Assembly: GCA_934539245.1 (NCBI GenBank) | Contig: CAKTCK010000028.1 | Coordinates: 1 to 24,334 of the forward strand | Source: an uncultured Faecalibacterium sp. | GTDB taxonomy: Bacteria > Bacillota > Clostridia > Oscillospirales > Ruminococcaceae | Direction of reading: 5' to 3' | Length of the DNA stretch: 24,334 nucleotides | Part shown: positions 8,676 through 16,019 of the stretch, one piece after another | Numbering within the stretch: position 1 is the first letter of the stretch | How the letters are laid out: every line of letters begins with the position of its first letter | Notes under the pieces: model-generated | Seen by the model: only the letters and a program-made list of their open reading frames with translations | Database searches by the model: none | Told to the model about the DNA's origin: nothing | Made by a program: the position numbers and the translations under genes

Positions 8676-8811
8676 TTTTGCGGTAAAACGATTTTGAATG
8701 CCCTCCGCTTTCGCTCTGGGCATATTCAGCGGAAAAATTATTTTTAATTGCGCGCTTCCGGGCAGACTGCGGTCTGCCCGGAAGCGCATTTTCACGGGAA
8801 GGGTCGTAGAG
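8642..8811 (+). repeat. Structured intergenic repeat R, copy 1
   Basis: Shares layout and flanking sequence with 24056-24221. Order on the plus strand: (a) hairpin GAGGCC-GTTGCAC ending in TTTTGCG; (b) a 6-bp stem, ATGCCC (8698-8703) with GGGCAT (8718-8723); (c) TCCGCT in that stem's loop (8704-8709), complementary to AGCGGA just downstream (8728-8733), so a pseudoknot is possible; (d) an AT-rich block AAAAATTATTTTTAATT; (e) a perfect 16-bp stem (8752-8767 with 8772-8787) with loop TGCG; (f) the tail ATTTTCACGGGAAGGGTCG. Another bulged hairpin, not shared with copy 2, follows at 8825-8857. The conserved blocks and folding potential are visible directly. What the element does is unknown. Confidence 0.75.
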
Positions 8812-8879
8812 GAAAACGGCAGTTGCAGCGCCGCTTTCTGCGAAAGCGTGGCGCTGCGGAAAAACATCTGCGGGTCTGC

Positions 8880-9032
8880 GCCCTCTCCGTCATCGCTGCG
8901 CGATGCCACCTCTCCCAAAGGGAGAGGCAAGAGCACTGCCGGAAACTTTCTTGTTATACATAATACTTTAGTGACGGGCTTTAAATCTTGGCTCTCCCTT
9001 CGGGAGAGCTGGCGCGGGAGCGCCTGAGAGGG
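8880..9032. repeat. Palindromic intergenic repeat B, copy 1 (153 bp)
   Basis: Aligns without gaps to 12184-12336. It starts GCCCTCTCCGTC and ends GCGCCTGAGAGGG, so the two ends are inverted-repeat-like. Each half holds two hairpins: CATCGC-TGC-GCGATG and CCTCTCCC-AAA-GGGAGAGG on the left, GCTCTCCC-TTC-GGGAGAGC and GGCGC-GGGA-GCGCC on the right. No coding capacity. It lies 4 bp from the stop codon of the last histidine-operon gene and resembles a MITE. With R1 it fills the gene-free gap 8617-9036. Confidence 0.78.
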
Positions 9033-9036
9033 TTAT

Positions 9037-9861
9037 TTATAACTCCTGCTGCTCAAATCCGTTGACGGTCAGCACGGTCAGGGCGGTAAAGCCGGCAGCC
9101 TTGATGGCGGCGGCGGCTTCGTCAAAGCCGAAGGTCAGCGCGGCGGTGTCGTGGGCGTCGGCGGTGATGATCACCCTGCCGCCCAGCTTGTTCCACTCGC
9201 TCAGCAGCCATGCGCCGGGGTAGAAGTCCTTGCGGTAGCCCCGGTACACGCCGCCGGTGTTCACTTCCAGAATGCAGTCGTTCTCCCGGGCGGCTTGCAG
9301 CGCCTTGAGCGCCGCTGCCTTGTAGCGGGGGGACTCCTCGTCAAAGAAGCTGCCGTCCGCGTTCAGCTTTTTGACAAGGTCGATGTGCCCCAGAATGTCC
9401 GGCTTTTTGGCGGCGATCTTTTCCACCTCGGCAAAATAGGCTTCCACCGCTGCCAGCGGGTCACCGTCAAAATCGTTGTTGATGCAGTCCCGCAGATCCT
9501 CGGGGCGGAAATCGATCTCGTAGTATTTGCCGGTATTTTTGCCGTACAGATGGTGCGCGCTGCCGATCCAGTAATCAAAGCCCTTGGGCGTGCCCTCGCT
9601 CAGCAGGTCCCACTCGATGCCGCACAGGATATCTACTTTGCCCCGGTACTCGTTTTTCAGCTTGGCAATGGTGGCGCGGTACTGCGCGGTGCGGCCGGGG
9701 GTCATGCAGTATTCGCGGTCGGGCTTTGTGTAGCTGTGGCCGCTGAACCCAAGGGTGGTCAGCCCCTGCGCACAGGCGGCACCCGCCATCTGCTGCAAGG
9801 TATTTTTGCCGTCACACAGGGTAGAGTGGCAATGTACGCTGGACTTTCTGTAATCTGCCAT
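9037..9861 (-). CDS. hisJ: Histidinol-phosphate phosphatase, PHP family (HisK/HisJ type)
   Basis: 274 residues. It removes phosphate from L-histidinol phosphate, the penultimate stage of histidine synthesis. The metal-binding PHP motifs are visible: HCHSTLCDG (His10, His12, Asp17), Glu83 in GIEWD, His103-His104 in GSAHH, His159 in LGHIDLVKK, and a final TADAHD (Asp235, His237). These fit the trinuclear metal centre of the family. It is the last gene of the his operon and begins 7 nt after hisIE, so it is translationally linked. This explains why hisB in this operon encodes only the dehydratase. The family is called hisK in Lactococcus and hisJ in Bacillus; the symbol is given by analogy. Confidence 0.92.
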   Translation of the reverse strand: MADYRKSSVHCHSTLCDGKNTLQQMAGAACAQGLTTLGFSGHSYTKPDREYCMTPGRTAQYRATIAKLKNEYRGKVDILCGIEWDLLSEGTPKGFDYWIGSAHHLYGKNTGKYYEIDFRPEDLRDCINNDFDGDPLAAVEAYFAEVEKIAAKKPDILGHIDLVKKLNADGSFFDEESPRYKAAALKALQAARENDCILEVNTGGVYRGYRKDFYPGAWLLSEWNKLGGRVIITADAHDTAALTFGFDEAAAAIKAAGFTALTVLTVNGFEQQEL

Positions 9862-9868
9862 AGGCTTC

Positions 9869-10504
9869 TCACTGCATCCTTTCCTGCTTGACCTTGTGAT
9901 CGATCACGTGGCGCTTTTCCAGCTCCCGGGTCACATCCTCTACGGTGATACCCGCGCTGACCATCAGCACCAGCACATGATAGGCAAGGTCGCTGATCTC
10001 GTAGACCGTCTCGGCCTTGTCCTCTTTTTCGCCCGCAATGATGACCTCGGTGCACTCTTCGCCCACCTTTTTCAGGATCTTCTCCTTGCCCTTTTCAAAC
10101 AGGTAGGTGGTGTAGCTGCCCGCGGTGGGGGTATCCTTGCGGCCCTTAATAAGCTCGTACAGCCCCTGCCAGCTGAACTGCTTCAGCTCCGGGGAAACGT
10201 ATACTTCATTGAAAAAGCAGCTCTCTGCTCCGGTGTGGCAGGCGGGGCCGTCTTTCACCACCTCTACCACCAGTGCGTCGGCATCGCAGTCGGCGGTAAT
10301 GGATACCACCCGCTGCACGTTGCCGCTGGTCTCGCCCTTGCGCCAGATCTCCTGACGGCTGCGGCTCCAGAACACGGTGCGCCCCTCGGCAATGGTCAGC
10401 GCCAGCGTCTCGGCGTTCATGTAGGCAAGGGTGAGCACCTGCTTTGTGTAGTGATCCTGCACGATGGCGGGGATCAGGCCTTTTTCATCAAATTTCAGTT
10501 CCAT
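9869..10504 (-). CDS. hisI: Bifunctional phosphoribosyl-AMP cyclohydrolase / phosphoribosyl-ATP pyrophosphatase
   Basis: 211 residues from ATG at 10504, chosen for GGGAGGGAG just upstream. Sixty-three upstream in-frame bases lack a binding site and run through promoter-like DNA. The HisI domain (about 1-105) shows [11 protein letters not shown] (Asp72, Asp74, Asp76, magnesium site) and [10 protein letters not shown] (Cys89, His90, Cys96, zinc site). The HisE domain (about 115-211) shows [16 protein letters not shown] and the E-x-x-D-L-x-Y-H pattern of the MazG-like fold. It carries out steps 2 and 3 of histidine synthesis, often written hisIE. It lies 78 nt after hisF and 7 nt before the phosphatase gene. 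Confidence 0.95.
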   Translation of the reverse strand: MELKFDEKGLIPAIVQDHYTKQVLTLAYMNAETLALTIAEGRTVFWSRSRQEIWRKGETSGNVQRVVSITADCDADALVVEVVKDGPACHTGAESCFFNEVYVSPELKQFSWQGLYELIKGRKDTPTAGSYTTYLFEKGKEKILKKVGEECTEVIIAGEKEDKAETVYEISDLAYHVLVLMVSAGITVEDVTRELEKRHVIDHKVKQERMQ

Positions 10505-10538
10505 GACGGTTCTCCCTCCCCGGATGGGGATAATGTGT

Positions 10539-10567
10539 ATTTTATCGTATTCAAGACAAAAATGCAA
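10539..10567 (-). promoter_or_regulatory. Possible internal promoter before hisIE
   Basis: In the 78-bp hisF-hisIE gap, minus-strand TTGCAT (10562-10567) and TAAAAT (10539-10544) are 17 bp apart in an AT-rich patch. The -10 is good and the -35 is poor (three of six). A small CCCC-ATCC-GGGG hairpin overlaps the start of the hisIE ribosome binding site. Confidence 0.3.
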
Positions 10568-10582
10568 GGGTTTTATGCGTTT

Positions 10583-11338
10583 TTACAGCCGCATTTCCAC
10601 GCCGTTTGCGTTCAGGTACTCCTTCAGCTCCCGGATGCCCAGCAGCTTCTGGTGGAAGATGCCCGCCGCCAGCCCGGCATCGATGCCCTTGTGGTGGAAC
10701 AGCTCCAGAAAATCCTCTTTTTTGCCTGCGCCGCCGCTGGCGATGATGGGAATATTCACCCGGGCGGCTACTGCATCCAGCATTTCAAGGTCGAAGCCGT
10801 TGCGCACGCCGTCGGTGTCGATGCTGTTCAGGCACACTTCGCCCGCGCCGTGGGCGGCGCACCAGCTGATCCAGTCCAGCGCATCCCGGCCGGTATCCTC
10901 GCGCCCGCCCTTGGCGAACACCCGGAACTGCCCGTTCACCCGCTTCACGTCTGCGGAAAGCACCACGCACTGGTCGCCGTACCGCTGCGCGGCGGCGGAG
11001 ATAAGCCCGGGGTCCTTCAGCGCGCCGGAGTTGACGCTTACCTTATCCGCGCCGCATTTCAGCACCCGGTCAAAATCCTCTAGGGTGTTGATGCCGCCGC
11101 CCACGGTCAGGGGAATAAAAATTTCCCCGGCTACCCGGGTCAGGATATCGGTAAAGAGGGCGCGTCCCTCAAAGCTGGCGGTGATATCGTAAAACACCAG
11201 CTCGTCCGCCCCGGCGGCGTTGTACAGCCGTGCCATCTCCACCGGGTCGGCAACGTCCTTGATGCCCTCAAAGTTCGTGCCCTTGACCACCCGGCCGTCG
11301 CGCACGTCCAGACAGGGGATGATGCGTTTGGTTATCAT
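10583..11338 (-). CDS. hisF: Imidazole glycerol phosphate synthase, cyclase subunit
   Basis: 251 residues, full length for HisF. It uses ammonia delivered by HisH to convert PRFAR to imidazole glycerol phosphate and AICAR. The two catalytic aspartates are present: Asp11 in IIPCLDV and Asp130 in LSADVKR. The phosphate-binding loops LTVGGGI (about 77-83) and IIASGGAG are intact. Start chosen for AGGGG 5 nt upstream. It follows hisA by 15 nt. The partner hisH is two genes upstream, so both subunits come from the same transcript. Confidence 0.97.
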   Translation of the reverse strand: MITKRIIPCLDVRDGRVVKGTNFEGIKDVADPVEMARLYNAAGADELVFYDITASFEGRALFTDILTRVAGEIFIPLTVGGGINTLEDFDRVLKCGADKVSVNSGALKDPGLISAAAQRYGDQCVVLSADVKRVNGQFRVFAKGGREDTGRDALDWISWCAAHGAGEVCLNSIDTDGVRNGFDLEMLDAVAARVNIPIIASGGAGKKEDFLELFHHKGIDAGLAAGIFHQKLLGIRELKEYLNANGVEMRL

Positions 11339-11353
11339 AAAGACCCCTCTTTC

Positions 11354-12073
11354 TCAGTCCTGCACCAGCTGTACGCAGCGGGCAAGATCCAGCGCGCCGG
11401 TGTACAGGCTTTTGCCCAGAATCGCCGCTGCCGTGCCCATCTGCTGCAATTCCAGCAGCTCCGCTTCGGAGGAGATGCCGCCGCTGGCCGTAAAGGCCAC
11501 CCCGGGCACTTCTGCTGCCAGCTGACGGTACAGGGTAAGGTTTGTGCCCTGCATCGCGCCGTCACAGGCAATGTCGGTGTAGATGATGGCGGTGCAGCCG
11601 GCCTCTGCCAGCCGCTTGCAGAAGGCCACGCCCGGCTCGGCGCTGACCTCCTTCCAGCCGTGGATGGCCACATAGCCGTCCTTGGCGTCCACGCCCACGG
11701 CGATTTTATCGCCGTATTTTTGCAGCATCCGGGCGGTAAAGGCAAAATCCGTCACCGCCACGCTGCCCAGAATGCAGCGCCCCACCCCGAGGGAGAGGTA
11801 TTTTTCAATGCGCTCCTCGGTGCGGATGCCGCCGCCTACCTCGATGTACAAGCCGCCCTGCTTTGCCAGTGCGGCAATGGTGTCGTAGTTGGAAAGGGTG
11901 CCGTCTTTGGCACCGTCCAGGTCCACCACATGAAGATTTTTTGCCCCGGCAGCCACAAAGCTGCGCGCCTGTGCGCAGGGGTCCTGCCCGTAAACGGTCA
12001 TGCGGTCGTAGTCGCCCTGTGTCAGGCGCACCACCTGCCCGCCGCGCAGGTCAATGGCTGGAAATAGCTGCAT
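11354..12073 (-). CDS. hisA: ProFAR isomerase
   Basis: 239 residues, full length. It performs the Amadori rearrangement of ProFAR to PRFAR. Catalytic Asp8 (FPAIDLR) and Asp129 (GVDAKDG) are visible, with the phosphate-binding VGGGIRT and TASGGIS loops. AAAGGAG precedes the start. The gene is separated from hisH by a 272-bp gap filled by repeat B copy 2 and lies 15 nt before hisF. Homology to hisF is evident in the repeated half-barrel motifs. Confidence 0.97.
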   Translation of the reverse strand: MQLFPAIDLRGGQVVRLTQGDYDRMTVYGQDPCAQARSFVAAGAKNLHVVDLDGAKDGTLSNYDTIAALAKQGGLYIEVGGGIRTEERIEKYLSLGVGRCILGSVAVTDFAFTARMLQKYGDKIAVGVDAKDGYVAIHGWKEVSAEPGVAFCKRLAEAGCTAIIYTDIACDGAMQGTNLTLYRQLAAEVPGVAFTASGGISSEAELLELQQMGTAAAILGKSLYTGALDLARCVQLVQD

Positions 12074-12095
12074 AGTTGTTTCTCCTTTAGGAACG

Positions 12096-12336
12096 AACCC
12101 TCTCAGGCTCGCATTCGCTCGCCAGTTCTCCCGATAGCTTTCTCATAGCGCTTAATATTTTAGTGCCGAGGTCAACGGCTTGCGCCCTCTCCGTCTTTGC
12201 TTCGCAAATCCACCTCTCCCAAAGGGAGAGGCAAGAGCACTGCCGGAAACTTTCTTTTTGAACCTAAAGCTTCAGCAACGAGCCTTAGACCTTGGCTCCC
12301 CCTTCGGGGGAGCTGGCGCGGGAGCGCCTGAGAGGG
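12096..12336. repeat. Palindromic intergenic repeat B, copy 2, with an extra left module
   Basis: The right 153 bp (12184-12336) aligns without gaps to 8880-9032. The left hairpin differs (TTTGC-TTC-GCAAA instead of ATCGC-TGC-GCGAT) and the right hairpin is GCTCCCCC-TTC-GGGGGAGC instead of GCTCTCCC-TTC-GGGAGAGC, so paired bases have changed together. At 12096-12135 there is another end module, CCCTCTCAGG...CCAGTTCTCCC, in inverted orientation. The composite fills the gap between hisH and hisA. No start-to-stop gene is supported inside. Confidence 0.75.
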
Positions 12337-12345
12337 CGAGCCCGC

Positions 12346-12954
12346 TCACAATTCCGCAAACGCTTTGAGAATGCGCAGACCGGTATCGCCGCTCTTTTCC
12401 GGGTGGAACTGGGTGCCGTACACCCGCCCTGCCCGCACCGCGCCGGTGACCGGGATGGAATAATCGCTGACGGCAAGGGTGCTTTCGGTGCAGTTTTTGC
12501 CGTAGTAGCTGTGGACGTAGTACACATATTCGCCCTCGCGGATGTAGCGGAACAGCGGGTCATCCTTTACGATGTGCAAGGCGTTCCAGCCCATCTGCGG
12601 CACCTTCAGATCTTTGTCCGCAAGGTCGGGCCCCAGCGGGCAGACCTCGCCTTGGATAAAGCCCAGCCCGGCGTGCTCGCCGTACTCGTAGCTTTTTTCA
12701 AACAGCAGCTGCATCCCAAGGCAGATGCCCAGCAGGGGCTTTTTTTCCGCCTGCTCTTTCAGCACCGGCACAAGGCCGGTGGCGGTAAGTTTGGCCATGG
12801 CATCCCCGAATGCGCCCACCCCCGGCAGGATGAGTCGGTCGGCGGCGCGGATGGCGTCGGCATCGGCGGTGACCACCGCCTGCAGCCCCAGCTGCTGCAA
12901 GCTGGAACGCAGGCTGAACAGGTTGCCCACGCCGTAATCAATAATGGCGATCAT
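12346..12954 (-). CDS. hisH: Imidazole glycerol phosphate synthase, glutaminase subunit
   Basis: 202 residues from ATG at 12954, where the family's usual start MIAIIDYGVGN begins. A longer open frame extends upstream only as an overlap with hisB. It is a class I glutamine amidotransferase that feeds ammonia to HisF. The triad is Cys78 (GICLGMQ), His184 and Glu186 (FHPEKS), and the oxyanion strand PGVG lies at 44-47. Its start overlaps the hisB stop (ATGA), showing translational coupling. Length and motifs are normal. Confidence 0.97.
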   Translation of the reverse strand: MIAIIDYGVGNLFSLRSSLQQLGLQAVVTADADAIRAADRLILPGVGAFGDAMAKLTATGLVPVLKEQAEKKPLLGICLGMQLLFEKSYEYGEHAGLGFIQGEVCPLGPDLADKDLKVPQMGWNALHIVKDDPLFRYIREGEYVYYVHSYYGKNCTESTLAVSDYSIPVTGAVRAGRVYGTQFHPEKSGDTGLRILKAFAEL

Positions 12955-13547
12955 ACCAGCAGTCCTTTCGTGGAGGGGATCTCGTCCCGGTGTGCCGCGT
13001 CGATGCGCACGGCCTCGGCCAGCGCGTGCCCCGCGCCCTTGAAGCAGGCTTCCAGAATGTGGTGGGTGTTCTCGCCCGCAAACTGCACAAAATGGACGGT
13101 GGCGGGCACGCTGCGGGCAAAGCCGTACCAGAACTCCTTGGCGCACTCTACGTCAAAATCGCCCACCTTTTCGGTCTGGCAGCGGATGTCCCAGTTCAGG
13201 GTGCACCGGCCGGAAAGGTCCACCGCGCACAGCACCAGCGCTTCGTCCATGGGCAGATAGAAGCTGCCGTAGCGGCAGATGCCGCGCATCTGGCCCAGCG
13301 CCCGGGCAAAGGCCTGTCCCAGCGCAATGCCCACATCCTCGGTGGTGTGGTGGTAGTCCACCTGTACATCGCCGTGGCAGGTGAGCACCAGATCAAACCG
13401 TCCGTGTCGGGCAAACAGTTCCAGCATGTGGTTCAGAAAGCCGCATCCGGTGTCGATCTCGTAGCGGCCGGTGCCGTCCAGATCAAGGGTCAGCTCGATC
13501 TGGGTCTCGTTGGTGCTGCGTTCCAGCGTTACCATGCGCTCTGCCAT
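12951..13547 (-). CDS. hisB: Imidazoleglycerol-phosphate dehydratase
   Basis: 198 residues from ATG at 13547, with GGAGG eight bases upstream; a GTG two codons earlier is too close to that site. The manganese-binding histidine motifs are present: CGFLNHML, DYHHTTEDVGIALG and ENTHHILEACFKGAGHAL. It dehydrates imidazole glycerol phosphate to imidazole acetol phosphate. It is the monofunctional form, with no phosphatase domain, which fits the separate PHP phosphatase at the end of the operon. The stop overlaps hisH by 4 nt, and hisC ends 2 nt before its start. Confidence 0.97.
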   Translation of the reverse strand: MAERMVTLERSTNETQIELTLDLDGTGRYEIDTGCGFLNHMLELFARHGRFDLVLTCHGDVQVDYHHTTEDVGIALGQAFARALGQMRGICRYGSFYLPMDEALVLCAVDLSGRCTLNWDIRCQTEKVGDFDVECAKEFWYGFARSVPATVHFVQFAGENTHHILEACFKGAGHALAEAVRIDAAHRDEIPSTKGLLV

Positions 13548-13549
13548 TG

Positions 13550-14611
13550 TCACACCTCCAATATCTTGTCTACGGCGTCCATCAGTGCCTGCATCTGCTC
13601 CGGCGTGCCGATGGTGATGCGCAGCCAGTTTTCAATGCGCGGCGCATCAAAATGCCGCACCAGAATGCCGTTTTCCTTTAACTTTTTGTATAGCATGCCG
13701 CCGTTTATCCGCTCTGTGCTGGCAAATACAAAGTTTGCGCGGCTGTCCAGAACGGTAAAGCCCCGGTCGGTCAGCTGCTGTATCGTCCATGCGCGGGTGT
13801 CCATAATGGCGGCGCGGGTTTTCTCAAAGTAGGCGGTATCTTCCAGCGCAGCCTGCCCGGCTCTCAGGGTCAGGCGGTTGATGTTGTAGGGGTTCAGGCT
13901 GAACTTGACCCGGTTCAGGTCGGCGATCAATGCCGCATTGCCCATGGCAAGCCCCAGCCGGGCACCCGCCAGCTGCCGGGATTTGGAGAAGGTCTGCACC
14001 ACCAGCAGGTTGTCATATTGGTCAATTAAAGGCACACAGCTCTCGCCGCCAAAGTCCACATAGGCCTCGTCCACAATGACCACGCTGTCCGGGTTCGATC
14101 GCAAAATGCCCTCGATGGCACTGCGGGGCAGGCACAGCCCGGTGGGGGCGTTGGGGTTTGCGATGACGATGGTCTCGTGCAGGCCGTGGTAATCGGCGGG
14201 GTCAAGGGTGAAGTCCTCTTTTAAGGGGATGATATGGGTGGGGATGTGCAGCAAACCGCACCACACGCCGTAGCAGCCGTAAGTGATATCCGCAAAGGCC
14301 AGCGGGTGGCTCTCGTCACAGAAAGCCCGCAGCGCAAAGAACAGATTCTCGTCGCTGCCGTTGCCGGGCATGACCTGTGACGGCTGCAGGCCGAAATGCG
14401 CCGCTGCCGTGCGCAGCAGCTGGGCACAGGCGGGGTCGGAGTAAAGGCGCAGCTTTTCCACCTCGGCTTCGCTCACGGCTGCCACCACCCGCGGCGACGG
14501 CAGATAGGGGCTTTCGTTGGTATTCAGCTTGATGTACTGCTGATCCTGCGGCTGCTCCCCGGGCGTGTAGGGGGTGACAGCGGACAGGGCAGGGGAAAGA
14601 AAACGACTCAT
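13550..14611 (-). CDS. hisC: Histidinol-phosphate aminotransferase
   Basis: 353 residues. A PLP enzyme of fold type I that transaminates imidazole acetol phosphate with glutamate. NTNESPY near residue 30, the NPNAPTG loop at 152-158, Asp181 and Tyr184 in VDEAYVDF, and Lys210 in the SKSR motif (Schiff base) are present, with the phosphate-binding arginine in GARLG. The only plausible ribosome binding site is GAGAGGG, 7 nt before the ATG. That sequence is the outer edge of repeat B copy 3. The gene is followed at 2 nt by hisB. Confidence 0.96.
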   Translation of the reverse strand: MSRFLSPALSAVTPYTPGEQPQDQQYIKLNTNESPYLPSPRVVAAVSEAEVEKLRLYSDPACAQLLRTAAAHFGLQPSQVMPGNGSDENLFFALRAFCDESHPLAFADITYGCYGVWCGLLHIPTHIIPLKEDFTLDPADYHGLHETIVIANPNAPTGLCLPRSAIEGILRSNPDSVVIVDEAYVDFGGESCVPLIDQYDNLLVVQTFSKSRQLAGARLGLAMGNAALIADLNRVKFSLNPYNINRLTLRAGQAALEDTAYFEKTRAAIMDTRAWTIQQLTDRGFTVLDSRANFVFASTERINGGMLYKKLKENGILVRHFDAPRIENWLRITIGTPEQMQALMDAVDKILEV

Positions 14612-14618
14612 ATAAAAA

Positions 14619-14741
14619 CCCTCTCAGTCAAAGCCTTACGGCTTTGCCAGCTCCCCCGAAGGGGGAGCTTTTTTGCATCTTTCGGTTTCCGCTCCCAAAG
14701 CTCCCCCTTTGGGGGAGCTGGCGCGCAAGCGCCTGAGAGGG
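14619..14741. repeat. Palindromic intergenic repeat B, copy 3 (short form, 123 bp)
   Basis: Two inverted end modules with a short spacer fill the hisD-hisC gap. The left module begins CCCTCTCAG, then hairpin CAAAGCC-TTAC-GGCTTTG (14629-14646) and stem AGCTCCCCC-GAA-GGGGGAGCT (14649-14669), followed by TTTTTT on the plus strand. The right module has GCTCCCCC-TTT-GGGGGAGC, GGCGC-GCAA-GCGCC and ends GAGAGGG. The right edge abuts the hisD stop codon and the left edge gives hisC its ribosome binding site. It lacks the internal spacer of copies 1 and 2. Confidence 0.72.
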
Positions 14742-16019
14742 TCACTTCTCATACCGGATGGTCACGCTGCGGGCGTGGGCGTGCAGACCCTCGCGCTCGG
14801 CAAAGTCTGCAATGCGGGGCGCAACGGCTTCCAGCGCGTCCCGGGTGTAGTAGATGAAGCTGGACTTCTTGACAAAATCGTCCACGCCCAGCGGGCTGGA
14901 AAAGCGCGCGGTGCCGCTGGTGGGCAGGGTGTGGTTGGGGCCTGCAAAGTAATCGCCCAGCGCCTCCGGCACATTGCGGCCAAGGAAGATGCTGCCCGCG
15001 TTGCGGATCTCGTTCAGCACCCCGAAGGGGTCCTCCACGCAGACCTCCAGGTGCTCCGGCGCGATGATGTTGCAGGCCTCGATGGCCTTGTGCAGGTCGG
15101 TGCAGAGGATGATCTTGCCGTTGTCGTCCACGCTGGCGCGGGCAATGGCGGCGCGGGGCAGCTGCGGGATCTGTACTTCCAGCTCGGTCTGTACCGCCTT
15201 GGCAAGGGCTTCACTGTCGGTGACAAGCACCGGGCTTGCCAGCCTGTCGTGCTCGGCCTGACTTAACAGGTCTGCCGCCACCCACGCGGGGTTGCAGCTG
15301 CCATCTGCCAGCACCAGAATTTCGCTGGGGCCTGCGATCATATCAATGCCCACCTTGCCGAACACCTTGCGCTTGGCGGTGGCAACGTAGATGTTGCCGG
15401 GGCCTACGATCTTATCCACCGCCGGGATGCTCTGGGTGCCGTAGGCCAGCGCTGCCACGGCCTGTGCGCCGCCGGTCTTGAAAATTTTGGTCACCCCGGC
15501 GGTGGCGGCAGCGGCCAGAATGACCGGGTTCACCTTGCCGTCCTTCCCGGCGGGGGTGGTCATGACGATCTCGGACACCCCCGCCACCTTGGCAGGGATG
15601 ACGTCCATGAGCACGGTGGAAGGGTACGCCGCCGTGCCGCCGGGCACATAGACACCGGCCTTTTCAATGGGGGTGTATTTCTGCCCCAGTACAATGCCGG
15701 GGCGGTCGTTCATCACAAAATTCTTGTGCACCTGCTGGCGGTGGAACTGCTCGATGTTCTCCGCCGCCTGCCGCAGGGTCTCGAGAAAATAGGGGTCCAT
15801 GCCCGCAAAGGCTTCGTCAATCTCAGCCTGCGTTACCTGTAAATTTTCGATTGTTGCACCGTCAAATTTCAGGGCGTAGTCCTTCAGGGCATCATCGCCC
15901 CGGGCGCGCACGTCCGCAAGGATGGCGTCCACCACGTCCTCCACGTTCTTCTCGGCGCGGATGTCCCGGTTCAGAATTTCCTCCGGCTTCAGCTCGTCAA
16001 AATTATACAGCTTGATCAT
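14742..16019 (-). CDS. hisD: Histidinol dehydrogenase
   Basis: 425 residues, full length. It oxidises L-histidinol to histidine in two NAD+-dependent steps. The zinc enzyme signatures are visible: GGTAAYPSTVLMDVIPAKVAG, IAGPSEILVLAD, LLSQAEHDR and the C-terminal NHTLPTSGTARFSSPLGVDDF. The start codon overlaps the hisZG stop (ATGA), and its ribosome binding site (GAGGAAGAG) lies within the end of that gene. The stop codon lies at the right edge of repeat B copy 3. Confidence 0.97.
   Translation of the reverse strand: MIKLYNFDELKPEEILNRDIRAEKNVEDVVDAILADVRARGDDALKDYALKFDGATIENLQVTQAEIDEAFAGMDPYFLETLRQAAENIEQFHRQQVHKNFVMNDRPGIVLGQKYTPIEKAGVYVPGGTAAYPSTVLMDVIPAKVAGVSEIVMTTPAGKDGKVNPVILAAAATAGVTKIFKTGGAQAVAALAYGTQSIPAVDKIVGPGNIYVATAKRKVFGKVGIDMIAGPSEILVLADGSCNPAWVAADLLSQAEHDRLASPVLVTDSEALAKAVQTELEVQIPQLPRAAIARASVDDNGKIILCTDLHKAIEACNIIAPEHLEVCVEDPFGVLNEIRNAGSIFLGRNVPEALGDYFAGPNHTLPTSGTARFSSPLGVDDFVKKSSFIYYTRDALEAVAPRIADFAEREGLHAHARSVTIRYEK

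Noticed and set aside
12955..13146. 64-codon upstream extension of HisH
   Set aside because: It overlaps hisB out of frame and is Arg-rich. The family start MIAIIDYG at 12954, coupled by ATGA to hisB, is better.
14649..14674. Terminator (GC stem plus TTTTTT) between hisD and hisC
   Set aside because: The T-run follows the stem only on the plus strand, antisense to the operon. On the his transcript the stem has no U-tract after it.
8880..14741. CRISPR-like array from the repeated palindromes
   Set aside because: Copies are kilobases apart, lack regular spacers and cas genes, and are composite palindromes.
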